Assembly (NCBI RefSeq): GCF_048128805.1
Contig: NC_136000.1
Coordinates: 17,798,354-17,862,353 of the forward strand
Source: Centroberyx gerrardi
Lineage: Eukaryota > Chordata > Actinopteri > Beryciformes > Berycidae
Direction: 5' to 3'
DNA length: 64,000 bases
Shown here: piece after piece, positions 46,791 through 59,200 of the stretch
Position numbering within the stretch: the first letter of the stretch is position 1
Layout: the number at the start of each line of letters is the position of its first letter
The notes under the pieces: model-generated
Told to the model about the DNA's origin: nothing
What the model saw: only the letters and a program-made list of their open reading frames with translations
Database searches by the model: none
Position numbers and translations under genes: made by a program

Positions 46791-49104
46791 AGAGTGTCAG
46801 TTTGAGCTGACTGGGGCTGATGGGGTGATCCGTTCCAGTCAGGTGGAGGAGGAGTACAAAGTGAGACCGGACCAGGCGGTGGACTGCATCTGGACGATAC
46901 GCGCCCCAACAAACAACAGGGTGTGGCGTTACATTTTACATTTTTTATATTTTAGGTGTTTAGCTGATTCTCCTTGCAATAAGCACAGCAGTAGAAAAAG
47001 CTTAAACTCCCAGATCACCAAAATTACAAGCAGCAAATGGTGAGGTGTGCTTGGGTCAGAGTGATTACAGAATGATCATATAAGAGAGAAGTGCTAAGAA
47101 AAGAAATACAAAAGTTAAGGAGAGAGATAGAAGGGATTTTTTTTTCAGAATAGATATAATAGACATAATAGAGTAGAGGAGAGGGGGCATGATTCAATGG
47201 GAACAAGATGACACAAGGTATTTGAAAAGATGAGTTTTCAGCCTGTGGCACATTTTGCATTCTCCTCTCTGTGCTCTTTATCCCCCTCCAGATCTGTTTG
47301 TGCCGTAGTTGTGAAGACACATGTGGATTTTAAATTCATATCACAAAAAGCTTAAATAAATACATCTTCTATTATCAAACAGTCAATGGGAATACATCCA
47401 TAGCCTAACATATGTATAATTCTTAAGCACACATATGCATCTATAGTCCAACAGTCTACATAAGTAGACTACACATAATGCTGGCTTGAAATGATTTGTG
47501 TCTGATCCCTTAATGCAATGATCCCTTTAAACTGGGACCTTTCTATCTTCTCATGGTAAAACAAATATAATATACTGCACTGCATAAAAACTAAACAAAA
47601 TGTATATCCCTCCTCTTTAATTTTTCCAGATCTACCTGCGATTCTTGGAATACCAGATGGAAAACTCAAATGAATGTAAGAAGAACTTTGTGGCGGTGTA
47701 TGATGGTAGTAATGCCATTGAGGACCTAAAGGTAACCAGGCTGGCTGATTGATTGATTGATTGTAAGCTACTTGTTCAGATGATGTTGTAAATGATACTC
47801 CATTTCTGCATCCTTTAACTTTCTTTCCTTACCATGCATGCATCTATTTAATATATACTGTAAATATAGCAACTGGACTACAGCACATGGCCTCCAAGAG
47901 ACAGCACACCAATTAGTATAACAGAAAATGGTGTGTGGTCTCTTGCAGGCCAAGTTCTGTAGCACAGTTGCTAATGACATCATGTTGGACACTGGCGTGG
48001 GAGTGGTGAGGATGTGGGCTGACGAGACGAGCCGCCTCAGCCGCTTCCGGATGCTGTTCACCTCTTTCGAAGACCGTGAGTTTGTCTTCCAGATTGTTCC
48101 TCTTTACCTCTGTCATTTTACCTTTCATCAATGTTATTATCCATTGTCATTTTCCATGGTATCGGCTGTGACAGGGCAACTACTTTGCTTAAATATACTG
48201 TATGATTGCAAACATATTTGTAATAGCGCCCTCCTGTGGCTGCCATTCAACACGACAGCTTTTCCAAGTGAGTGAATCTACCTTGGTCGTCATTGTAGAA
48301 GTTCCTCCTGCACCTTCCTGCTTTTAAAACTGTAGGGTTTTCCAGGGTAGTTTTAGAGGGTAGAGCAATAGTACAGCAGTAATGCAACAAGCATTTAAAA
48401 TATAAAATGGGACTTCTATATGACAACTCTGACCAAGACACAATTAATTTTCCCTCTGCTGGCAATGACTTTGGTTGAATTGTGAGCCTGTGTTTGTTTT
48501 TCAGCTCCCTGTGCAGGCAGTGCGTTCTTCTGCCACAGTAACATGTGCATCAACACTTCTCTGGTGTGCAACGGCATACAGAATTGTGTCTTTCCCTGGG
48601 ATGAAAGCAACTGTAAAGGTAATTGTACCGTGGCAATCTGTCATTCTTCCATTAATAATCTTGTTGTGTTGTGCTGTGCTGTGTTACATTGTGTCACGTC
48701 ACGTCACGTCACGTTACGTCACGTTACGTCACACTCTCTCCACCCTTTTTGTCAAACATCATGCAGCATGCCCTCTATGTAAGCATTCGCCCTAATTATA
48801 GCACAAAGAACAGTTACATCAAATATCACATATTGGTAAGTGTTAGATAATACCGAACATCTTCTCAATATTTCCTCTTGGCTGGAACATCATGATCGCA
48901 TCATCTTTGAGGCTTTTCCAACTAAAAGGCCGTTGAGGCGTTTTGGCTGTTAAGTGGCTGTTGAGTACCTCTTCAATTGATTAAGATGGCTGTAAATCAA
49001 TGCTTTGGCTTTTAGTGAAGGAGGATCTGAAGTGTTCCTGGCAAAGACAAGGTTACTCCGTCATGAGAGGGATGGCAAGGGGTGAATGACTGATGTACTC
49101 TCGG

Positions 49105-49139
<35 letters not shown>

Positions 49140-50036
49140 GTTTCCTTCATCCAGAAAAGAAGAGCAAAGGTGTTTTCCACCAGATCACAAAGACTCATGG
49201 GACAATAATCGGTGTGTCTACAGGAGTGGTTCTGCTGCTCCTCATCGTCTCCATCTTGGTGCAGGTCAAACAGCCGCGCAAAAAGGTAATTCAGACAAGT
49301 CACATTAAATTATTTGGTATCATGCCACAAAACCCTGGCTTTAAGCTTTTAAAAAATAATTACCTATTTCATCAAGTGTATTTCAATCCTATTTCCAAGG
49401 TCTTGATACGTAAGAATAACCTGTTCCACCGGGCTGACTTCCAGGAGGTGTTTGACCCTCCTCACTATGAACTCTTTACTCTCAGAGACAAGGTTAGTTT
49501 CATTATGTCTATACATTATTGTTTATACATGATGGTTCTATGCCATGTGCAGAAATTATACATAATGTAATCTGCATCCTTTTTAGGAGATGACTGGGGA
49601 CCTGGGAGAGCTGTCGGAGGAGCTACAGTCTCTGCAGGCCCTCAGGCGCTCCTCATCAGCCTCACGCTGCATCCATGAACACCACTGCGGCTCCCAGGCC
49701 TCCGTCAACTCCATCAAGCCCGGCCGAGGTGTAGCTGCCATGGGCATGGGATCCATGGAGCTTCCCCAGTTTAGAGGGGACTTCCAGAGCGCCTTACCTC
49801 CCTTCCGCGGCTTGAACAGCAGTCTGCGGAAGAAGAGCTGGCCTAGTATGAAGCCAGGCCGAATGGAGGGGCATCATGGGATGGGGGATAGGGGAGTAGG
49901 GCGGCAGGATAGAGTGATGGAAGAGGAAGAAGAGGAGGAGGAGGATGGAAGGTATGATGTGTATGTGCGCAGAGCAGGAAGTAGAAGAGGGAACTGTGAA
50001 ATGGCCCAACAGAGATCCTTGTCCATGGACTTCTGA
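45090..50036 (+). CDS. neto2: Neuropilin and tolloid-like protein 2 (NETO2)
   Basis: Single-pass auxiliary subunit of kainate receptors that alters gating and synaptic behaviour; also reported to interact with KCC2. Eleven coding exons: 45090-45180, 45675-45833, 45960-46208, 46537-46584, 46793-46920, 47630-47731, 47949-48075, 48505-48618, 49155-49285, 49400-49492 and 49587-50036. Order of parts: a hydrophobic signal peptide ending FALAQKTK (human GIAVAQKT); CUB1 ([10 protein letters not shown] to QVQYSF); a short linker with LLNPIPECQFEL; CUB2 ([10 protein letters not shown] to FRMLFTSF); an LDL-receptor class A module ([15 protein letters not shown]...WDESNC); a transmembrane helix in exon 9 ([17 protein letters not shown]) then KQPRKK; and a cytoplasmic tail with [13 protein letters not shown] and [14 protein letters not shown]. 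The C-terminus SLSMDF matches NETO2 (SISIDF) rather than NETO1 (TTRV). An acidic run of eight Glu lies in the tail. The start in exon 1 is the first Met that opens the signal peptide. Confidence 0.95.
45297..45327. repeat. Microsatellite (ATT)n with repeat-element head
   Basis: Ten ATT units preceded by GAAAAGTGCAATACAAATAA, the usual 3' end of a fish SINE/LINE. It lies in neto2 intron 1. Confidence 0.7.
46228..46375 (-). mobile_element. tRNA-derived SINE, minus orientation, in neto2 intron 3
   Basis: Begins 20 bp after the exon 3 donor with ACTTTATTGATCCCCCC and contains CTCAAGGACACTTCAGCAGG. The B-box-like GGAGTCAAGCCCC lies on the minus strand. The words CTCCAGGTCCT are duplicated near the head. 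Confidence 0.6.
46759..46790. repeat. (TG)n tract abutting the neto2 exon 5 acceptor
   Basis: About 15 TG units end in TGTCAG directly at the 3' splice site of exon 5 (46793), replacing the proximal pyrimidine tract. Confidence 0.9.
48694..48733. repeat. Pentamer array (CACGT/TACGT)n in neto2 intron 8
   Basis: About eight tandem CACGT or TACGT units, reading as overlapping CGTCA (CREB/ATF half-site) words. It starts about 75 bp after the exon 8 donor. Confidence 0.85.
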
Positions 50037-50257
50037 AAAGAAAAGTTGCACAAGGACAACACAGTAACTACTGAAGCAACAACAGTAAGTGTTTTTTAGT
50101 GAAACAAACTTTCCATAGACTATGCCAAAATGTATTGGCAGAACGATGCACATTTACAGGAAAGAGAAAGAAGAGGGGAGACTCCTTATCCACTACACTG
50201 ACTCTCATCTAACACCTCAGAGAGGATCTGTGTCTCACAAGCCCTTTTTGTAACAAT

Positions 50258-50388
50258 AATAATGTAATACATTATTGATCCCCACAGGGAAATTTCTCTC
50301 TTTAGCTACAGAGCAGAAGCTTTTCAGATGCTTTTCGACATGGGGGCTTGAACCCAGGCCTTCCAGTTAAAGGACGGTCTGTTGCTGT
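50258..50388 (-). mobile_element. tRNA-derived SINE, minus orientation, in the neto2 3' UTR/flank
   Basis: TTATTGATCCCCACAGGGAA at one end and, on the minus strand, GGGTTCAAGCCCC (B box) at the other. It belongs to the same family as the copies at 29468 and 46228. Confidence 0.65.
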
Positions 50389-50719
50389 TAATTTTTTTGA
50401 GTGGGCTTCAAAACATTTCCTTAAACACAATTCAGCTCTTGCAATATAGCTCTCAATAGAATTTTCACATCAGTATAAAACTCGAGATGAAACTGGAGAC
50501 AGACAATAATGTTGTGTGATTTTCTTGTTATCTATGTATTTTGTAAAATAGCTTTTATTGAAAGGCATACAGATTTTACTTTTCCATGATTCATACTCAT
50601 TACCCCAAAAATGTTTTGGATCAGTGCTTACATTCTGAATGGATGCTTTAAGAGAAAGAGTGATACCATGCAAAGGGAGCAGTGATGAAAACCCATGATG
50701 AAATCGGGGGAGGGACTAT

Positions 50720-51335
50720 GAATCAGCCCCAGTCCGTCCATTTGTCCGTCTGTCCGATTCCTCTGATTGGACTTTGGGGAATGATGTGTCTCTTTGCTCC
50801 ATTCCGGCATTTTCAAAATTACACTGAGTGGCCTAAGGGGGGCGCTACAATGTTCTTTAATTGTCTGTCACGCACAATATCTCAGACGCTGCTGATTGGA
50901 ATTCACAAAACTTAAAGAGTAACTAAAACCCAAACCCAAATCTGTGTAAAGCCTGACATCTAATGGTAGCATGCTACTGAAATTGCCAGCTGTCATAGGC
51001 TGATCTTTGGTGCCAGGTGATGTCACTACTCTATAGAAGATGTAAGCCTTTACACAGATTGGGGTTTGGGATTTAGTTACTCTTGAAGGGAATAATGTGT
51101 CTTATTCCTCCATTCTGGCATTTTTTAAATTGCACTGATGTGCCTAAGGTGGCCACTACGTTTGTTTACTTGTTGGATTTTGCTGAAACTTGGGGGAATG
51201 ATCTCACCACTGCTTTCTCATATGTTCAAAATGACATTAATCAGCCCAGTGGGGGCGCTACATCATTTGCTCGCTCATCATGTGTCACATGCAATATCTC
51301 ACACACCACTGATCAGATTTTTACTAAACTGTATT
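50720..51335. repeat. Degenerate tandem repeat units split by a MITE
   Basis: Words GAATGATGTGTCT.TT.CTCCATTC, GGCATTTT.AAATT.CACTGA and GGGGGCGCTACA recur at 50775-50850 and 51090-51270, together with CAATATCTCA.AC.C..CTGAT. These are two to three diverged copies of a roughly 170- to 350-bp unit. Confidence 0.55.
50916..51083. mobile_element. Foldback MITE, 168 bp
   Basis: Terminal inverted repeats of about 36 bp: left AGAGTAACTAAAACCCAAAC, and right (reverse complement) AGAGTAACTAAATCCCAAAC. Both continue to CAATCTGTGTAAAG or AAATCTGTGTAAAG. It is inserted between two units of the surrounding degenerate repeat. Target duplication unclear. Confidence 0.8.
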
Positions 51336-54329
51336 AAAGACTAAATGTCTAGATTTCTGTCTCATTTGTTCAGGTGAGGAAAGTCCTCACCTTGTCTACC
51401 CACATGAGTGGCAGTTTTAACACCTGATGTGAAATTCCCATTGGCAGTTGTGCGGTCACCCGTCCTTCCCAGGCATTAGTTGGTATTTTTGCAAGGCTTC
51501 TTCTAAAAGGTGTGTCACTCTGGCATGCTGGTAGGAATGCCCCTCATGAAAGAGAGAGGCAGGAGTGAACAACTAGTGTATGATACTGTATAGCCAGCTT
51601 TATAGACACCAAAAGTACCAAACTGTTGACACACTTATTGTTGTGTAATTATTAACTTTTGAAATAATACATTTATGTCAGTTTGTTTCATTTTCTTTTG
51701 TAATGGACAGATTGGATATGACTGTTTAGCAGAGGTCAAATTACCTAATGGAGAGGAGACAACAAACTATGGATTATGGGCTGTTCATCAACACTGCCAA
51801 TATTGAGAAAACATAACAAAACAGAGACTTAGAATATAAATGTAAAATGGAACAGTGTAACTGTCAGAAATGACCTTAACACACAGGTTGAACTGAGTGT
51901 GTCAGAATGGAAAGGTTCCTGATATTAGTTTCTACTCATTGTATTATAGGAGAATTTCTATTTATTGAACAATAGTTTTCTGTATGTACAGCTTTGATAG
52001 ATGACAATAATAGGTTATTGTTTACATACAGTCTGGCAATGATGGCATTGCAACATTGCAATATTTGCTATAATATGTGTAAGGTGTTCCTATTCTGCAA
52101 TTTGACAATACTAAACTATTTCTGAAATTCCTGAGAATATACAGTATGTATTACCTTGGAGCTGCTTTGCTCAAACTGGCACGGCTCTGTGTTCAGCGTG
52201 CCAAACTAGTTAGATAACCTCAGCGCTGGGGTGTAGGACACATTTGGAAATCCAGTCATATCTAAGCCACAGCCTCGCAGTTTAGTCAGCGAATGCGTAG
52301 GGATCATTAATCATATTCATAAAACTCACTGGGAGCATAATTAATGGAGCAGTTATGCGCACACAGACTAACAAATGAGCAGGCCTACCTGTTGCTTCCT
52401 GTTGGCGCTGTTGATGCCAGTAAGGCCTGTCACGTTTATTATCTTATTTGACCTAGTTCAATTTGATATGATCAGGAATAAACATTACAAGGTTACTCAA
52501 ACAATAAGGCGTGGCCTGGTTGGGTCCTTTTTACCTATGACCGAAAAAGAAAAAAATAAATAACATTGTCACCTTGCAGCTGGTTAATACTTTAAATGGG
52601 TCATTCATGCTGACTTTTGTATTTTGCCGTCCAAATGCTTTCTTAAATTGGCCTTAACCTGGAAAGTAGGACATTAATCACACATACACCATCACACACT
52701 TTCTAAATCTTTAACTTACCTATGTACATTCGCTGAGTATGCATGTCCCTTTTTCAGCACCCTGATGCACACTATTATTTCTACCACATGCTATCTATGA
52801 ATAGGTGTTATATCTGGGACGCCTCAGATGGTGGACTGCTCAAAGGGGATTGAATTTAGGTCAATTGGTGATGCATTAGGCTATTCATGAGAGAAAAATG
52901 ACTCAACAATTTGGATCTTGAAGGGTATTCATACATTGTGTCATTGTGTGGTTTTCATTATTCTTAGCTCAATTTAATTTGAATTGAACACAGTGGGAGA
53001 AATACAGCTGTACAGAATAGATTAGACCTATTTTCTATATAGCAAAAAAAATTGTCAGATATAACAGATCATGACATGCCTTTTCTGATAGTGTTATTCC
53101 TGACAAATACAATCAATACGATTGGTGCATTTGTTAGTTTGCTCTGCTACAAGCCTTATGTTCCTGTTATTATCCAAAAATATTCCAAGCAGGTGACTGT
53201 GTGGCCCTAAGCAAAGGAACTGTGCATAGTCAGAACCAAACGTCTTTAGATAAACTGAAGATAAGATTGCTTTACAGTAGATGTAGCCTGGGTGGGTCAG
53301 GTGATCGCTTACATAAGAGCCAACCTACACCTGCCCCCGCTGCCACCTGTCAACCATTGGAATAGAGAGTCCAATGCAGCGTGCACGCCACTCGAACTAC
53401 TGCTGCACCTACAGAGTTACACGTGCTTACACATTACAGTGGGGTTGGGAATACTATGACATAATGGTGTGTGTGAAAGCCAGCGTGTGTGTGTGTGTGT
53501 GTGACCTCAGCTTCATAACCTCACTCACTCTTATTTTTTTACAAGATGCTTTAAAATTGGCGTTCCCTAGACATGACAGAGCAGACAGTATGTTCTTTCT
53601 CATGTCTGTCACAGCTCAGCATTCCTTACTCTTCCAACACATACATAACTTTAAGATTGAACTCTGTGTCTTCACAAGGGGACACAAGTTCATCAAGTGA
53701 CAGAACATTAAGAGCAAAGTATGCCGGCCTGGCAGGTTTTCCCTCATTCTAGCCTTGAACTAAAGAGTGCTGAAGGACAGCTGTACAACAGGGGGATACT
53801 AAAGAAGAACTGGTTGTAAGGCTGTTTATTGAACAGTATAAATATATATAACAAAACATAATAAAACTAAAAAACTAAAATAATCACACTATACAGCAAT
53901 ACAGTAAAAATGAACTAAATGTAATTAGGACGATCTAAATCTTAGTGGATACAGTACAGTAATAGTTTGCATATAAATACAAATTTAAACAAAGTGCTTC
54001 TTTCCTCAGTAATACTAAAAAGTATGCCACTATATACTTAATCATTAATTTGCGCACTGTGAAGACAAAATCAGCAGCTGCAATTAACAGCAGTGCATCA
54101 GTCATTGCTTTGGTGAACAGTCGATCTGTTTCCTTCATCCCTTTCTGTCTCATCTTCACTCCTCCAGCGAGAACATAAAGTTCTTCCATGTTTAGATCGA
54201 ATGTCAGCACTATATTCCCAGAGTTAGAGTTAGAACGTGTGCAGGGGGAGTCGGTCTTCCTCGGGCCAGAGTCTTTGTCCCACAGCACAGTAATGTCTCT
54301 CAATGTGCTGAGGGGTCATGAGTCAAGAA
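51336..54329. other. Intergenic DNA between neto2 and the receptor gene
   Basis: AT-rich, no exon seen. The segment 52150-52370 is low in repeats and contains several TAAT/ATTA words (for example ATCATTAATCATATTCAT and CATAATTAATGG), so it is a candidate regulatory element. The right end, from about 53820, is probably 3' UTR of the minus-strand receptor gene. Confidence 0.45.
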
Positions 54330-55559
54330 TCAAGATGTGGTCCTCAGCGATTCTTCGAAGTAGGCTTGGCGGTTGTGTGCCATCAGCGGCGTGTTTTCCC
54401 CCAGAACCGCCTCCGTGAAGTTGGGCCGACTCCAGGCGTAAACCATGCTGTTCAGGAAGCCTTGCAGAGACACAGTGGCCGCCTGAAACACACAAGAGTA
54501 ATGCTATAGCTCGCAACTCAATCAATTTTCAATTATCATTTGAAATCAGGTGTTGTTCTTCTGAAGCATACCTGTAGGATATAAAAGCCAAACAGACTGT
54601 GCTGTTGAAGTGTGGTCCATGCAGTGACAGTAGCTAGGACGACGAGGACAAGAGCTACAGGGAGGAAGGAATACAGGAGATCAATCTGATGCTAATGTAA
54701 AGTAGATGAAACTGAATTACATAAGCAAGCACATGTGTGTGTCCGTGTGTGTGTGCTTGTTTGTACCTGGTGCCCAACAGAACAAGATGACCATCACCAT
54801 ATTACGTGCTGTGGATAACACTCTTTTGAGTCTCCTTCTTGAACGTGCGTCTCCCTCCACAGCAAACAGTCCCTCCTGCTCCTGCCTTTGATACCACCTG
54901 CCAACTTTAGAGTAAATGACCTGCAATGGGAACCACAGGAATAATTTCAGTCTGTGTCCAACACATGCAAATAAAACAGCATAACCTTCATCTGAAATGG
55001 TAATACTTCTACAAAAAAATAGCTGTATTTATACAGACCTTTAAGCAAAGTTATAAGACAAAACAGTAAATCAAAAACTTACCGAGCAAGACAACAGCAC
55101 CGGTATCACAACGATGAAGAGAAAAACTCGGATGAAGGTGTCATGGACTATCTCCTGGGGAGGAAAAAATAATCATGTTAACACTGATGCGTTTACATCA
55201 TACGACTGTCCTGTTTCTTGCATTGCTCATGAGTTGAAGCTGCCTTGCATTTCTTCTACTCACAGCATCCGAGCAGGGATCGCTCCAGATGTGCAGGAAC
55301 AGAATACAGCTGGGAAAACACACAATTAAAAAGGTCAGGAGATAAGGGAACTTTTCACAATTTTATTCAGAGTGACTGCTTATGAATACAAAAATTCCAA
55401 GATGTCGAGGGTTGCATGTTCACCTGGTGCAGTATTTGCTATCGTCAACAACAATCTCCTTTACTGATCCGTCATTGGTCGGAAACAGCAAAGCTTCTTT
55501 CATGTAGGGAGTGAGCACATATGCTAAGTACACTGCAATGGGTATCAACCTGTGATATT

Positions 55560-55600
<41 letters not shown>

Positions 55601-56022
55601 AAGAGAGATAGAAAGATTCAAATTGTGCACCCAGGCATACACAAGACTGGAAACGTAGTTAAACGAATGAATTACAACGTTTAAAGAGAGTCGGTTAACA
55701 TACTTACCACACAATGGCGTATACAGGTACAGCTACTATTCTCCTTCTACACTGGCTCTGTAAAGCAAGACAGAGGGGGAAAAAGGGAGTGGGAAATAGT
55801 TACTGAATCAGGCATGGCAGTTTTTCCACATATGATAATGATGAACAAATGATGACAAGATGGACGTGGGTCCTCACCTGTTCCAGCTCATCCTCTCCCG
55901 GTCTTGCTCTCCATCCTTGATTAGTGTTCTTGGATTTCCACGCATAAACCGCCACCAGTAGAAATGAAATCAAATAAAATGTCTGGAATAGAAAAAGTGC
56001 ATACACACGCGCATACACAAAC

Positions 56023-56071
<49 letters not shown>

Positions 56072-57536
56072 CAGCAGTCAACATACAGTAACTTTGCTTT
56101 AGAGTGCTCAAACTCACTGCTCTACAAAAAAGTTGCTTTATGACAAGATGTGCGAGGAGCAGTGAACCCACAGATTTTCTCATCCATACCATAAATATGA
56201 GGAACAACTTTTAGCTCAACTTTCAAGTGTACATTCCAAAATTAATGACATTGTGGTATTGTAGCCCTTTAGCATGTCTATGGGCTAATATCACCATACA
56301 TATTGTCCATATCTTGTTTGTGTGATTTTGTTATCCTGGGTTCCATAAACAGGTTCTAGGCACTAAATACTTCATTGAAGTGCATTGATTTTGTATTCAA
56401 ACGAAGCAATAAATGCACATTAAATATGAAGGAAATTCCTCTTTTCAGAGATGGGGTCACCTCACTTTCAGTTCTGTCATTTAAATTGAAATAGCATATA
56501 ATCTACAAATGACAGAATTTTCACTTACAGTTATTTCTGCTTAGATCAAATATTGAAATGGAAAGTTTTTTCATATCTGTATATTGAAAAATATCCACTA
56601 CCTGAACTGACTGAAATTGAGTAACTCAAACTTTTTTTTCCTACATCACATTCTTTTCTATGTTTGCTTTATTTGTACTGTTGTATTGTACACTGATAAG
56701 AATCTGCACTCCTCTGAACTCCTGCAAAATATAATGCAAATCTAGAAGATGGAAGATTTAAATCACACTAGGCTTACAGGAATATTTTAATACTTTTATT
56801 TCCTAACATTTGAAAACTGTATATTTTAATGAAATATGCAGCTTCACCTCTGAATGAACAACACAGTGGCCTTTGCATGACTGAAGCCGTGACGCAGCAA
56901 AACTGCCCCCAGCTTTGCTTTATAGATGCAACATAAAGCAATACAAGGTTCTGCCTTATTTTATTGCTAGAGTGACATAGCACAGTGACTCCTGCAATGA
57001 GCATCTGTGATGTGATGAGATACTGACACAATAATATGACCGCCACCCCCGGGAACTACAGATACTTCAGCTGGCAAGTACCAAAAACTGCCAGGACCAT
57101 AATAATAATATAATAATAAACTTTATTTATATAGCGCTTTTCTTAAACAGGGTTTACAAAGCGCTTTAGAGAGGAAGGAAGACTGGATAAAGTAGTAAAA
57201 CAAGCCAGACAGTGGCCTTTCCCACCATGTCACCCGTGTCTCTCCCCTGCTCTGCATCCCCCTCATTTTTTAGCCTCGCTAAAGAAAATAAAACTTGAGA
57301 GTTGACTGCCTCCTCCGCTTGAAAAGATCTTGAGAAATGAGCCCACTCTTGGCGTCAGAGCTTTGTCATATGGTCTGTGAGACTGACTGTCTGTGCCTCA
57401 CCAGTGACAGGGGCAGGGCCTGCTGACAGACGGCCACACTGCTGCTGAAGTTGCCGACTTTGTTCATAGCGCTGGTGAACATCAGGATCAGAGCGGCCAG
57501 GAGGTCTGCAAGGGCAAGCTGCATCAGGGGCTGCAC

Positions 57537-57585
<49 letters not shown>

Positions 57586-58439
57586 GGCATCCCAGTTTAC
57601 ATGCATGTGCGTGTGCTTGCGTGTGTGTGTTTGTGTGTGCTGAGGCGTATGTGGGCATGTATGTGTGGATGGGCAAGGTTGGAGAAAATGAACATAATTA
57701 TTTGTCTGTTTCAAAATCCCAGACTCAGAGGGGAAAGGATGTTCCTTGTCTTACTAGTCTGTGAAAGTCTGATATGCCTATGGGAGTATTTTATTTATTT
57801 TATTTTATTTATCCTTTATTTAGGGTTAAGTCATGTTGAGATTTGCATCACTTTTCAAGTTGGCCTTGGCCAAGAAAGGTGTATAAAAGAAAGGTAAAAA
57901 TAATCAAGGAGAAAAGCACAATGGTAAAAACACATGAGAAAATAAAGACATAATAAATATGCTTCATCACATCAGTTAAAATCATGAGCACTCCATGGTA
58001 AGCAGGTCTCTAATGTGTTCTTTAAATTGATCAATTCCAATAAGAGAGTTTAGCTTCACATTTTTTTGTACGAGATTCTAAGAAAATGGAGCAGCATGGC
58101 TGAAGGCATGTTTTCCAAATTCAGCTCTTTTATTGGGAACATGATATGAAATATTCTCAATATAAGAACTGCATTTTGAAAGCATGCCTTCAGCTATGCT
58201 GCTCCATTTACTTAAAGCGGCACACAAATCAAGAAAAGGAAATTTCTTCTGTATCATTTTCATTTGTTTGTGTAAATGGTGTATTTTTTCTGTTGTGGTT
58301 CTGGTTTTGTTTGTGTGTTTCTTGTATAGTGTGATGTATTTTCAGCAGATTAAAGTAAAGAGAAGTACAAATTATACAGTAATGTCAAATATACTGCATA
58401 TTATCCATTGTTATCCATACAAACACAAGCCCCCACACA

Positions 58440-58473
<34 letters not shown>

Positions 58474-59145
58474 TGCACAACTTGACTCACCTGTTCTTTC
58501 AGATGCCTCCATTTGACTATGGAAACCACCAGGACAGAGAAACTCCCGACCAAACTGCGGTTCACCAGAAATACCACAATTACCAGGAAATATTAGAAGA
58601 GCTGGTGCAAAATAGTATCAGCATTGCATTGTTTTCAGTCCTAGTCTTGAGCATGTGGATAAAACTTAACGTGAAGGAAAGCCATAGATTGCAATGTAAA
58701 GGTAAGTTGGCACCAAATCAAAAACACATCCAAGCCAAGTAGGATTTATTGCACAGCTCAGATTGTCTCAAGATAAGATAAGACTTTTCTGTCTGAAAGA
58801 AAATGTATTTCAGGCACATGTGACACCAGTTATATAAAAATCTGTTATAAAATAACAGATTTTATCATTAGGCTACATGATGTCATCTCTCCCCTTGGAC
58901 AGCAATGTGTCTCTAAAGAAACTGACTGAAGGCAGGTATCTTGTCCAACTGCTGTACCTGGACATCAAAGCTGCTTTACACTTCAGAAAAAGAATATAGC
59001 CTTCTTCCCTATGAGCTGTTCTGACTCACATAAGGCTTCCGTACCCCCTCATTACATCTTACCCCACACTTACACCTGACTTTCCCCCCATTCTCTCCTT
59101 CACTTTCTCTTATCTTTTTACTTTCTTTATCACAGACGGGAAGAC

Positions 59146-59200
<55 letters not shown>

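Noticed and set aside
45090-50036. Identification as neto1
   Set aside because: The LLNPIPECQFEL linker, [14 protein letters not shown] before the membrane and the C-terminal SLSMDF follow NETO2. NETO1 ends in a TTRV PDZ ligand.
53374-53700. 108-residue plus-strand frame including a TG repeat
   Set aside because: No domain, repeat-derived segment, and no gene context.
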